From Rhodococcus rhodnii (lineage in GTDB: Bacteria > Actinomycetota > Actinomycetes > Mycobacteriales > Pseudonocardiaceae), in assembly GCA_000720375.1 (NCBI GenBank), contig JOAA01000009.1:428218-492217 (forward strand): DNA of 64,000 nucleotides, given 5' to 3'. The notes beneath the pieces are model-generated. The model was not told the origin of the DNA, did no database searches, and saw only the letters and a list, made by a program, of their open reading frames with translations. A program made the translations under genes and the position numbers. The stretch's first letter is position 1. Each line of letters opens with the position of its first letter. Below, piece by piece: positions 27,748 to 36,700 of this stretch.

Positions 27748-29882
27748 ACACTCGATGATGCCCGCTCGACAGGGGCCTCAGGAGCTTTTCCCTCGACATC
27801 GACGCGAGGCAACACCCGGTCCAGCCACCGTGGCAGGGACCACGCTCGTTCGCCGAGCAACGCGAGAACGGCGGGCACGATGGCCATCCGGACGACGAAC
27901 GCGTCGAACAGCACCGCGGCGGCCAGGCTGAGCCCGATCATCTTGATCATCGGCAGGTCGCCGCCGACGAATCCGGCGAACACCGCGATCATGATCAGCG
28001 CGGCGGCGACCACGACCCGGCTGCTGTGCCGGAGCCCGGTGACCACGGCCTGCCGGGCGGGTTCGCCGCGTGTGTGCGCCTCCCGCACCCTGCCGACCAG
28101 GAAGACCTGATAGTCCATGGCCAGGCCGAAGATGATGCCCACCAGAACGATCGGCATCATGCTGATGATCGGTCCGGTCTGGTGCAGCCCGATCAGCCCG
28201 GCGCCCCAGCCCCACTGGAAGACCGCGACGACCACGCCCAGCGAGGCGAACACCGACAGCAGGAACCCGACGACGGCCTTCAGTGGCACGAGCAGGGACC
28301 GGAAGACCACCAGCAACAGCAGGAACGCAAGGCCGAGCACGATCGCGAGATAGACCGCCAGCCGGTCCAGCACCTTCTGCGCGACGTCGATGTTCACGGC
28401 CGTGGCACCGCTGACCATGAACGTGGCGGTCCGGTCGGCACGGATCCGCCGGACGAGATCCTTCGTCGCCTCGCTGGTCGGAGCCGTGGTCGGGATCGCC
28501 GTGAACAGCGCGGTGTCGCCGGCGGGATTGAACCGGGGCGGCGAAACGGTCGCCACGCCGGGCGTGCCGGCGATCTTCGTGGCGACGGACTGCACCGCGG
28601 CCTTGGGATCGACGGTGCCTTGGGCGTCGACCACGATGGTCAGCGGACCGTTGAAACCGGGTCCGAACCCGTTGGCCAGCGCGTCGTAAGCCCGGCGCTC
28701 GGTGGTCTCGGTCGACTTGGATTCGTCACCGGGCATTCCGAGTTGCAGGCCGAGCACCGGCACGGCGAGCACTGCCAACCCGATGACCGATGTCAGCAGT
28801 ACCAACACCGGGCGACGCAGGACGAACCCCGCCCACCGGGCACCGTTGCTGTTTCTGGGGAGCCGTCGCGCGAGAACGGCGTTCGGGCAGAACGCCAGCA
28901 GCGCGGGAACCAACGTCAACGCGATAAGCACCGCGACCGCGACAGCCCCGGCTGCGGCAATCCCCATCATGGCCGCCGCCGGGAGACCGATGACCGAGAG
29001 CCCGGCCAACGCGATGATGACCGTGAGCCCGGCGAACACGACCGCCGAACCGGCCGTACGTACGGCCAGACCTGCGGCTTCCTGCGGCGAATGCCCGTTG
29101 GTGCGTTCCTCGCGATAACGGGAGACCACGAACAGGGCGTAGTCGATGCCGACCGCCAGCCCGAGCATGGACGCCAGAGTGCTGCTGGTCGAGGACAGGC
29201 CGAAGACGCTGCCGACGGCGAAGATCGTCAGCATGCTGATGCCGACCCCCAGTACGGCGGTCAACAGCGGCAGTCCGGCGGCCACCACCGAACCGAACGT
29301 GATCAGCAACACCAGCGCGGCGAGCAGGATGCCGATCAGTTCACTGACTCCGCCGATCGACGGTTCGCTCGCCAGGACCGGTCCGTCGACGTCCACCGTC
29401 AATCCTGCTGTCCGTGCTTGGTCGACGGCATCACGCAGGCGCTGTTTGGTGTCGTCGGAAAGACTGGTGGCGCTTGTGGTGTAGGTGACGGTCGCGTACG
29501 CCGTCGATCCGTCCCCGCTGACGGTACGGCCTTGGAAAGGGCTTACGGCACCAGCGATTTGGCTTCCCTGCGCGGTTTCGGTGACGACACGTTCGATGAT
29601 CGCGCGGTTTTCCGTGTCGGTGACCTTTTCGCCTGCGGTGGCGACGAACACGATCCGGGCCGTGGCCACGTCGGGGTTTGCCGCGTTGCCGGGAAACCGT
29701 TGCTGCATCAGATCGAACGCGCGCCGCGCCTCGATATCCGGCATCGACTGCGAATCATCGGGTAGCTCGGACGCCGTGCTCGACGCGAAACCGACAGCGC
29801 CAAGCACGAACACCCACGCCACGACGACATGCCAGCGCCGCCGAAATGCCCAACAGCCCAACCGATAGAGGAAATTAGCCAC
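27744..29882 (-). CDS. MMPL-family (RND superfamily) lipid or drug exporter
   Basis: 712 residues, standard for actinobacterial MMPL transporters. Twelve membrane helices arranged as 1+5 and 1+5, with two large extracytoplasmic domains (residues about 40-170 and 395-510). Typical sequences are [16 protein letters not shown] in helix 4 and [22 protein letters not shown] in helix 10 (the GXXXDY proton-relay motif in both halves). It exports lipids, glycolipids or drugs using proton motive force. First gene of an operon with a kinase and response regulator, joined by 4-nt overlaps, which suggests substrate- or envelope-responsive control. Confidence 0.93.
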   Translation of the reverse strand: MANFLYRLGCWAFRRRWHVVVAWVFVLGAVGFASSTASELPDDSQSMPDIEARRAFDLMQQRFPGNAANPDVATARIVFVATAGEKVTDTENRAIIERVVTETAQGSQIAGAVSPFQGRTVSGDGSTAYATVTYTTSATSLSDDTKQRLRDAVDQARTAGLTVDVDGPVLASEPSIGGVSELIGILLAALVLLITFGSVVAAGLPLLTAVLGVGISMLTIFAVGSVFGLSSTSSTLASMLGLAVGIDYALFVVSRYREERTNGHSPQEAAGLAVRTAGSAVVFAGLTVIIALAGLSVIGLPAAAMMGIAAAGAVAVAVLIALTLVPALLAFCPNAVLARRLPRNSNGARWAGFVLRRPVLVLLTSVIGLAVLAVPVLGLQLGMPGDESKSTETTERRAYDALANGFGPGFNGPLTIVVDAQGTVDPKAAVQSVATKIAGTPGVATVSPPRFNPAGDTALFTAIPTTAPTSEATKDLVRRIRADRTATFMVSGATAVNIDVAQKVLDRLAVYLAIVLGLAFLLLLVVFRSLLVPLKAVVGFLLSVFASLGVVVAVFQWGWGAGLIGLHQTGPIISMMPIVLVGIIFGLAMDYQVFLVGRVREAHTRGEPARQAVVTGLRHSSRVVVAAALIMIAVFAGFVGGDLPMIKMIGLSLAAAVLFDAFVVRMAIVPAVLALLGERAWSLPRWLDRVLPRVDVEGKAPEAPVERASSSV

Positions 29883-29973
29883 CCAGCCAGACTCGTCGCC
29901 GCGGATCCGGCTGTCGTCGTGCGCCCGCAGACACTTCGACTACTGAAATCGCAGTACGTCTGGCGTTTCCGGA

Positions 29974-30693
29974 TCAGCCCTCGAGCTGGCCGATCACCGC
30001 GAGCAGCTCATCGGTCGCCAGGTGCAGGAGCTTGGCGGCCGACCGTTTGGCGCGGTCCTTGTCGCCGGAAGTGATGGCCGCGGCCAGGTGCCGATAGCTG
30101 TCGACGCGGCTGACTTCGGCGCTGAGCACGTTCGCGAGTGCGTCGATCGCCGGTTCGTAGGCCGCCCGCAGGTTGTTGAACATCAGGCGGAACACGATGG
30201 AATCGGCAGCGTCCACCACGTGCTCCCAATAGACGAGCGCACGGCGTTGCTGAGTGACCGGGTCGGTTGCCTCGGCAAGGTCGTCGATGGCTTGCCGCAG
30301 CGGGGTTTCCAGGTCCGCACCGGCTCGTTCGGCCGCCAGGGCGGCTACTTCCTGGCCGATGAGCAGGCGTGCCTCGACGATGCTGCGGATCACGCCGAAG
30401 TCCAGCTTGCCGCCGCGGATCAGCAGGCGCGGCAACAGGTCGAGCCCGGCATGCTTGCGATAGTCCAGCACGGTGGTGCCGTCACCCTGCCGGACCGCGA
30501 GCAGACCGGAGTGCGCGAGCCGTTGCAGGGCCTCGCGGACCGCCGGGCGGGAGACGCCGAGCACCTCGGCCAGCTGCCGCTCAGCCGGGAGGTTCTTACC
30601 GGGTGCGAGCTCGCCACCCACGACGTCGTCGAGCAGCTGCTCGTAGACCTCGTCGGGAACTGATCTGCGCTCGACTCGCTTGAATGCGGCCAC
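29974..30693 (-). CDS. FadR-subfamily GntR transcriptional regulator
   Basis: 239 residues. GntR winged helix at 10-75 with PAERQLAEVLGVSRPAVREALQRLAHSGLLAVRQGDGTTV (key part GVSRPAVREALQRL), then an all-helical FCD/FadR-type ligand-binding domain (IVEARLLIGQEVAALAAERAG, HLAAAITSGDKDRA), whose metal-binding His/Asp positions are partly present. It faces a fatty-acid-hydroxylase gene across an intergenic region with two TGGTCAGACCA palindromes, the TGGT-N-ACCA-type site of this family. Likely repressor of that gene and itself, released by an acyl or organic-acid ligand. Confidence 0.92.
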   Translation of the reverse strand: MAAFKRVERRSVPDEVYEQLLDDVVGGELAPGKNLPAERQLAEVLGVSRPAVREALQRLAHSGLLAVRQGDGTTVLDYRKHAGLDLLPRLLIRGGKLDFGVIRSIVEARLLIGQEVAALAAERAGADLETPLRQAIDDLAEATDPVTQQRRALVYWEHVVDAADSIVFRLMFNNLRAAYEPAIDALANVLSAEVSRVDSYRHLAAAITSGDKDRAKRSAAKLLHLATDELLAVIGQLEG

Positions 30694-30719
30694 AGCGCCT
30701 CAGGTTACCCGCGGTCAAC

Positions 30720-30730
30720 TGGTCAGACCA
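30720..30730. promoter_or_regulatory. GntR/FadR-type operator, copy 1
   Basis: TGGTCAGACCA, a perfect 11-bp palindrome (TGGTC-A-GACCA), 27 bp upstream of the gntR start. Confidence 0.7.
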
Positions 30731-30751
30731 CTGGCCCGCTGTGTGTTACAG

Positions 30752-30762
30752 TGGTCAGACCA
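30752..30762. promoter_or_regulatory. GntR/FadR-type operator, copy 2
   Basis: Second identical TGGTCAGACCA, centred 32 bp (three helical turns) from copy 1 and just upstream of the hydroxylase start; the half-site repeats again in AATTGACCAG to its right. Phased twin sites allow cooperative repression of the divergent promoters. Confidence 0.7.
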
Positions 30763-30788
30763 ATTGACCAGTCGTCGGGAGGATGTCC

Positions 30789-31448
30789 ATGGACGTGGAC
30801 ACGGGAGCACGGCGCAGGCAGATCTCACTCGCCGATGCCGGGCGGGTTTTCTGGCGCTATCCCTCACCCTGGATGATCAGCGGGGTGCTCGTCGCAGCGG
30901 CGGTCGCACGTGTCGCACTCGGCGACTGGCGGCCGGTCGACGCGCTGGTCCCGGCGATCATGCTCGTGGCGTTTCCGCTGTTCGAGTGGATCGTGCACGT
31001 CGTGATCCTGCACTGGCGGCCACGGCGCGTCGGCTCACTGACGGTGGATTCCCTGCTGGCGCGCAAACACCGTGAGCATCACGCCGATCCACGCGATGTT
31101 CCGCTGATCTTCATCCCGTGGCAGACGTTGCTGTGGCTGCTGCCCGCGGTCGTCGCGATTGGACTGTTCGCGTTTCCCAGCACGGCAACGGGTTTGACGT
31201 TCCTGACGTTCCTCGGTGTGCTCGGCATCGGTTATGAGTGGACGCATTACCTGGTGCACAGCGACTACAAGCCTCGCACCAGGGCATTCCGGGCGGTGTG
31301 GCGGAACCACCGCTTGCACCACTTCAAAAACGAGCACTACTGGTTCACCGTCACCACGTCCGGAACCGCCGACAGGGTTCTGGGCACTCACCCGAACCCT
31401 GCCGACGTTCCTAGTTCACCCACGGCAAAAGCACTGCACGGCTTGTGA
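30789..31448 (+). CDS. Fatty acid hydroxylase / sterol desaturase superfamily membrane protein
   Basis: 219 residues from ATG 30789 (GGGAGG 6 nt upstream; ATG 30783 also possible). About four membrane helices. The di-iron histidine boxes of the family are visible: WIVHVVILH, RKHREHHADP, YEWTHYLVHSDY and RNHRLHHFKNEHYWF. Such enzymes hydroxylate or desaturate lipids or carotenoids using O2. Single gene divergent from its presumed FadR-like repressor, which fits a lipid substrate. Followed closely by the convergent ABC-F gene (6 bp gap). Confidence 0.9.
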   Translation: MDVDTGARRRQISLADAGRVFWRYPSPWMISGVLVAAAVARVALGDWRPVDALVPAIMLVAFPLFEWIVHVVILHWRPRRVGSLTVDSLLARKHREHHADPRDVPLIFIPWQTLLWLLPAVVAIGLFAFPSTATGLTFLTFLGVLGIGYEWTHYLVHSDYKPRTRAFRAVWRNHRLHHFKNEHYWFTVTTSGTADRVLGTHPNPADVPSSPTAKALHGL

Positions 31449-31454
31449 GGCTGC

Positions 31455-33041
31455 TCAGAGCGCGAGCCGCTGCCAGGATGCCGTGTCCCGCAACAATTGC
31501 CGGTCATGCGTCGCGAGTACGACCGCGGCCGAGGTTGCCCCGAGCGCTTCGGTCAGCTCGTCGACCAGCGCGGCCGACAGGTGGTTGGTTGGCTCGTCGA
31601 GCAGCAGCACGTGCGGCCGACTTGCCAACACCAGCGCCAAATCCAGCCGTCGCCGCGCGCCAACCGACAACTCAGCCAACGGCCGGTGCACGTCATTGCG
31701 GTCCAACAGGCCCAATTCACCCAATCCAGGCGCGGACTCGGCCGCCCGTGCTGCGTACAACTCCATTGCCGTACGGCGACCTGACGGCTCGGACTCCTGT
31801 CCCAACCGTCCGATCTGTACGGGCCGTGCCCGGGTAACCGTGCCAGTGCTGGGTTCCAGGTCGCCTGACAACACAGCCAACAGCGTCGACTTGCCTGCGC
31901 CGTTGGGCCCCGTGACCACCAGCCGGTCTCGTGAGTTCAACGCCAGTGCGACGGGACGCTCAAGCCGCCCCGCCACCGTCACGTCGTCCGCTCGCAACAA
32001 GGTCGCGCCACGGTACTCAGGCAGTTCAGGCATGGCGAACCGCTTGGGTGGCGAGGGCACCGCGACCACGTGCGCTTCCAACTCGTCCTTCCTGCGGTGC
32101 ACGGCCCGTACGAGACCGGGCGCCCGAGTGGCACGGGTGTGTTTGCCGTGCCCCTTGTCCGGCCGCCAGTTGTCACGCAACCGGTTCTGCGCCGCGGACA
32201 AGTCGTCAGCCAGCCGTTGGCGCTCGGCCATTTGCTCGCTGTGCAACGACTCCCAGCGCGCCCGCTCCGCACGACGGCCCTCGACGTATGCCTCGTAGCC
32301 ACCGCCGTACACCCGTGGCCTGCCGTCGCTTGACGGATCCAGGTCAACGACCGTTGTGGCCACATCCGCAAGCAACGCCCGATCATGACTCACGATCACA
32401 ACCACACCTGTATACGCGCGCAGTTGGTCGGTCAGGTGCTGAAGCCCGCCCGCGTCCAGATGGTTTGTCGGCTCATCGAGCAACAACACGGAATGCCGTG
32501 CACCAAGCAAACAAGCGAGCCGCACGCGGTGACGCTGCCCGACCGACAGGGTCTCGAGCGGACGTGTGCGATCGCTGACCGCGTTCAACGCGGCGAGCGA
32601 GACCTCGACGCGCCGATCGGCGTCCCATGCGTCGAGCGCCTCAGCGTCCGCGAGCGCGGCTGCGAACGCGTCCTCGGCACCCGGACGATCCTCGGAAAGC
32701 GCCTCTGTGGCACGTTCCAGGTCCGCCAAGGCACGCCGTACCGCCGTCAGTTCGAGGTCGATCAGGTCACCAACGGTGCCGTCGACGAGGATCTGTTGAT
32801 CAGCCACACCAAGCGAGCCCGCGCGGTGCACTTCGCCACGGTCCGGAAGAAGGTCCCCGGCAAGCACCCTGAGCAGGGTGGTCTTGCCCCGGCCGTTCTC
32901 ACCGACCAAGGCGACCCGATCGCCCGCGGCAGCGACAAGGTCGACCCCAGCGAGCACAGGCCGCCCGCCGAAGGAGAGATGAACGCCGGACGCGCGAACG
33001 TGCGCCGCGCGCGCAGGGGCGAGCGAAATTCGAGACGACAT
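31455..33041 (-). CDS. ABC-F family ATPase (ribosome-protection / antibiotic-resistance type)
   Basis: 528 residues from ATG 33041 (GGAGG 10 nt upstream). Two ABC domains with no membrane segments. NBD1: GENGRGKTT, signature [26 protein letters not shown]2: [32 protein letters not shown]. The charged interdomain linker (residues about 235-320, rich in Arg/Glu: [20 protein letters not shown]) is the P-site tRNA-interaction motif region. ABC-F proteins of this length in actinomycetes displace ribosome-targeting antibiotics (Vga, TlrC, LmrC types). A nine-codon leader peptide and long-range inverted repeat upstream indicate antibiotic-inducible attenuation. Confidence 0.92.
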   Translation of the reverse strand: MSSRISLAPARAAHVRASGVHLSFGGRPVLAGVDLVAAAGDRVALVGENGRGKTTLLRVLAGDLLPDRGEVHRAGSLGVADQQILVDGTVGDLIDLELTAVRRALADLERATEALSEDRPGAEDAFAAALADAEALDAWDADRRVEVSLAALNAVSDRTRPLETLSVGQRHRVRLACLLGARHSVLLLDEPTNHLDAGGLQHLTDQLRAYTGVVVIVSHDRALLADVATTVVDLDPSSDGRPRVYGGGYEAYVEGRRAERARWESLHSEQMAERQRLADDLSAAQNRLRDNWRPDKGHGKHTRATRAPGLVRAVHRRKDELEAHVVAVPSPPKRFAMPELPEYRGATLLRADDVTVAGRLERPVALALNSRDRLVVTGPNGAGKSTLLAVLSGDLEPSTGTVTRARPVQIGRLGQESEPSGRRTAMELYAARAAESAPGLGELGLLDRNDVHRPLAELSVGARRRLDLALVLASRPHVLLLDEPTNHLSAALVDELTEALGATSAAVVLATHDRQLLRDTASWQRLAL

Positions 33042-33064
33042 GAAGAAACTGCCTCCAGCAAGAG

Positions 33065-33158
33065 GTGATACAGAAGGAAAGACGAACAGCGGCACCGCGC
33101 GGTCCGCGGCACCGGTGGAGGCGTCGTCTCCTCAGAGGAAGAACAGCTGCTGTATCAC
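33065..33158 (-). promoter_or_regulatory. ABC-F leader: long-range inverted repeat around leader peptide and GC-rich hairpins
   Basis: The leader RNA begins at the leader-peptide GTG. Its first nine bases GTGATACAG (33158-33150) are exactly complementary to CTGTATCAC (33073-33065) 77 nt downstream, close to the ABC-F ribosome binding site. Between them lie the nine-codon ORF and GC-rich self-complementary runs (GGTGCCGCGG, CCGCGCGGTGCC). A ribosome stalled on the leader peptide would block the first arm and change the fold. Arrangement as in known ribosome-mediated attenuators of resistance genes; the exact structures are inferred. Confidence 0.65.
33132..33158 (-). CDS. Nine-codon leader peptide (uORF) of the ABC-F gene
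   Basis: GTG ATA CAG CAG CTG TTC TTC CTC then TGA encodes fMet-Ile-Gln-Gln-Leu-Phe-Phe-Leu. A -10 box TATCCT (33171-33166) and -35 ATGACG (33194-33189) are 17 bp apart and place the transcription start at the GTG, so it is leaderless. Its stop codon is 91 nt upstream of the ABC-F ATG. Position, length and the paired flanking sequence fit a drug-sensing leader peptide. Confidence 0.65.
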   Translation of the reverse strand: MIQQLFFL

Positions 33159-33165
33159 GTCAGCC

Positions 33166-33194
33166 AGGATAGATCATCGCCGTCGGAGCGTCAT
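33166..33194 (-). promoter_or_regulatory. Promoter of the ABC-F leader
   Basis: -35 ATGACG and -10 TATCCT on the minus strand with 17-bp spacing; the start would fall on or next to the leader-peptide GTG 33158. Confidence 0.5.
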
Positions 33195-33319
33195 CCGAGT
33201 TTCCGCGCGGCCGGATCTTCCTGGCCAACCGGTATGGCGCTGTGCGCTGAGCGGTAACGACATCGAGGGCTGTTTCGTGCAAACTCTTCGATGGACTTGC
33301 GTACCAAGGGGGGAAAGTG

Positions 33320-33505
33320 ATGTCCGCGGTGAGTTCGTGGCTGGTCCGGCTCGACGCCTTCGTATCAGCAGTGCTCGGCTTATTCGCCATCCGCACCAAA
33401 GCAGGCACGTCCACTTCGGATGAAGATGCGATATACCACGGCTACAGCGCCACATGTTTCGCGGTTTGGCGTACTTACGACGAGGGTGAAACGCCTCGGC
33501 GGTGA
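33320..33505 (+). CDS. Small hypothetical protein (61 residues)
   Basis: ATG 33320 is preceded by AAGGGGGGAAAGTG, a strong ribosome binding site. The product has one amphipathic or membrane-like helix (SWLVRLDAFVSAVLGLFAI) and a polar C-terminal half (SDEDAIYHGYSATCFAVW). A perfect 15-bp hairpin begins 7 nt after the stop codon, which supports a real transcription unit. No family recognised. It lies between the ABC-F leader and the STAND-WD40 gene. Confidence 0.45.
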   Translation: MSAVSSWLVRLDAFVSAVLGLFAIRTKAGTSTSDEDAIYHGYSATCFAVWRTYDEGETPRR

Positions 33506-33511
33506 AGTGGA

Positions 33512-33551
33512 GTTTCCGCGTCGGCCACCCCCAGGGGGCCGACGCGGAAAC
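33512..33551 (+). terminator. Perfect 15-bp hairpin, likely terminator
   Basis: GTTTCCGCGTCGGCC (33512-33526) pairs fully with GGCCGACGCGGAAAC (33537-33551) around a 10-nt loop. No T-tract. Directly downstream of the small ORF ending 33505. Confidence 0.7.
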
Positions 33552-33682
33552 CTTCTCCGGGTCACCGGTTGCTGGGGACGATCGACTCGGCAAAGGCGGT
33601 CGAGCCGGTGGCCGGGCTTGTGGCGCCGGCCGTGTCCTCCCCCGCCAACGGCCGGCGAGCTCTGTTCTAGCGCGAAAAGATT

Positions 33683-33710
33683 GTTCGGTGTCACAAGGTG
33701 GACACCGAAC
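33683..33710. promoter_or_regulatory. Palindrome upstream of the XRE-STAND-WD40 gene
   Basis: GTTCGGTGTC and GACACCGAAC are perfect 10-bp inverted arms separated by 8 bp, 41 bp upstream of the start codon. The gene begins with its own helix-turn-helix, so this is a candidate autoregulatory site. Confidence 0.5.
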
Positions 33711-33750
33711 GTCAACGGCTGAACAATGAACGCGATCCAAGGGGGTGTGG

Positions 33751-36700
33751 GTGCCGCGCCAGGAGCAGCCACTGGACATCGGCGGCGACGCGGTCGTCCA
33801 GTTCGCCGCTGACCTGCGACTTCTCCGGGAGAAAGCAGGTTGCCCGCCCTATCGGGAGCTCGCTCGGCGCGCCCATTACTCGGCTGGCACGTTGTCCGAA
33901 GCGGCAAACGGCCGCAGGCTGCCGAGCCTCGCCGTCACCGTGGCGTATGTCGAAGCGTGCGCCGGTGACGTGGCCGCGTGGGAAGCCCGTTGGCGAGAAC
34001 TCGCGGCCGATTTGCACCGCCGAAATCACGATGAACCAGACGGACAGGCGCCGTACGCCGGCCTGGCGTCTTTCGGCCCGGAGGACGCCGACCGATTTCA
34101 CGGCCGCGACAAGCTCATTGCCCGGCTTGTCGAAGCGGTGACCGAAAAGCACATCGTGTTCGTGGTCGGTGCTTCCGGTGCGGGAAAATCGTCGCTCGTG
34201 CGGGCCGGGCTCGTTCCCGCCGCGCGATCCGGCGGTTTTCACGACGTGGTGATAACGCCGGGCCCGCATCCCTTCGAGTCATTGACCCACGGCTTGGCCC
34301 ATGGCAACGAATCCGCTCGGCTGCTGCTGATCGTCGACCAGTTCGAGGAAGTCTTCACGTTGTGCCGCGACGAGCAGGAGCGGCGCCGATTCATCGAGTA
34401 CCTGCGCACAGCCGCGCAAGCCGACAGCCGGATCGTGGTGTCCGTACGGGCGGACTTCTACGCCCACTGCGTGCGATATCCCGAACTGGCCGCACTGCTG
34501 CAGGACTGCCAAGTCCTCGTGGGGCCGATGAGCACCGACGAGATAAGAGAAGCCATCACACAGCCCGCGATCGGCGCAGGCCTGCGGGTCGAGACCGCGC
34601 TTGTCGCCAGGCTGATCGCGGAAACCACTGGTCAAGCAGGGGCATTGCCGCTGCTGTCGCACGCGTTGCGGGAAACCTGGCGCAGGCGTCAAGGAGCAAC
34701 GCTGACGCTGGCGGCGTATGAGGCCACAGGCGGCGTGCAGCACGCACTTGTGCACTCGGCTGAGCACGTGTACTCCTCGCTGACCGAATCGCAGAAACAC
34801 CGTGCGCGCTTGCTGTTCCAGCGGCTGGTGGTCGTCGGGGAAGGCACAGAGGACACCAAACGGGCGCTCGATCTCACCGAACTGGACGCCGACGACACGG
34901 AAACCGCGCTTGTCCTTGCGCGTTTCGTGGACGCACGGCTGCTCACGCTGGATCGGGACGTCGCGCAGATCGCGCATGAAGCCCTGATCCGCGTGTGGCC
35001 GCGGCTGGCCGGCTGGCTGGCCGAGGACCGGGACACCTTGCGGCTGCACCGGCAGCTGACCGAAGCCGCGAACACCTGGGAATCGCTGCACCGCGACGAA
35101 GGCGTGCTCTACCGCGGTGCGCGGCTGGCGGGAATCCAGGACTGGGCGGACGCTCATGCGGACGTGCTCACGTCACGGGAGAAGGAGTTCCTGACGGCCA
35201 GCCGATCCCTGGCGACACGTGAGCAGAACCAATCGCGGCGGACCGCCAGACGGCTGCGCCGACTGGTCGCCCTGCTGACCGTCCTGTTGCTGCTCGCCGC
35301 CACGGCGACGATCGTCGCGGTCCAGGCGCACACTGTTGCGACACAGCAGCGAAATGTCGCGTTGGCGCAGAAGGTGATCCGGGAAGCGGCGGAGCTGAGG
35401 GCGAGTGATCCCGCGCTGGCCGCCCAGCTCACGCTCGCGGCGTATCGCCTCGATCCGACGCAGGCCGCCCGATCCCAGTTGATCGACATCGGCTCGGCGC
35501 CGCACGTCACCCGGCTGCGCCCGGGCACCGGCAGCCGCGTGTTCAGCATCGCGTTCAGCCCGGTCGGTGACCTGTTCGCGATGGGCGGGTCGGACGCGAG
35601 GGTCGGCCTGCAGCTCTGGGACGCACGGGATCGGCTGCGGCCTCGGCACCTGGCCACTCTTCGGCGAAGCCCCAAGTCGGTGGCGTTCAGCCCGGATGGA
35701 CGCCTACTCGCCGTCGCGGAGGTCGGTGACCGCGGCGTCGCAGGCCTATGGGATGTCAGCGATCCGGTTCGCCCGCGCGAGATCGCGGTGCTGGGTGCCC
35801 CACGCGGCGAGCCCGAGGGGGCGCTCGGCACTTCAGTGGCGTTCGCCCCCGACGGGAAAACACTGGCGACCGTGGACGTCAACCGGACGACCCGGTTGTG
35901 GGACGTCACAAACCCAAGAAGACCAAGCCTGCTGACCAGCCTGCCGGGGGATGGCACACAGAACACCCTGCCGGGAAGGTGGGTCGCGTTCAGTCCACGG
36001 CAACCCGTCCTCGCCACGCTGAGCTCTGCCACGACCGCGCAGCTCTGGGACATCGCCGATCCCCGTCAGCCGCGGAAACTCGGTGTGCTGGCGGGACATG
36101 GCGGTCCGACAAGTTTCGTGGCGTTCAGCGCCGATGGCGAGAATGTGGCAACGGCGGCTGAGGACATGGCCGTCCGGCTGTGGAACGTGTCCGACACGCT
36201 GGCTCCGCGCCCGCAAGCAGTGATCACCGGACACACCAACGTGATCACGTCGGTGGCGTTCAGCCCGACCGCTCCGCTTCTGGTCACCGGCTCCACCGAC
36301 CGGACAGCCCGGCTGTGGGACGTTTCCGACGGCAACGCACCGAACCAGCTTCGCGCGATCCACCACAAGGACAACGTGTCGTCCCTCGCGTTCAGCCCCG
36401 ATGGTGCGGTGCTCGGCGCATCGAGCGACGGGGAAATGCTGCACGACATCTCATCACTCGCCCTGTCCAGTCACAGCAACCCGGTGGCAGCACTCGCTTT
36501 CACCGCGGACGGCAAGACCGTCGTCAGCGGCGGGCGCGATCACACGCTGCGCACGTGGGATGTCACCGATCGGCTTGCACCGAAGCCGATCACCGTGGTG
36601 CGCATGGGTGAGGACATGTTCTCGCTGGCCATCGGACCCGATCGTCATGTGGTGGCAACGGATCACGCGGGCAGGACATCTTTCTGGCAGCTGACGCCCG

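Noticed and set aside
28026..29765. 579-residue plus-strand open frame across the MMPL gene
   Set aside because: Gln/His/Asp-rich shadow with no domain; the MMPL protein on the other strand has all expected motifs.
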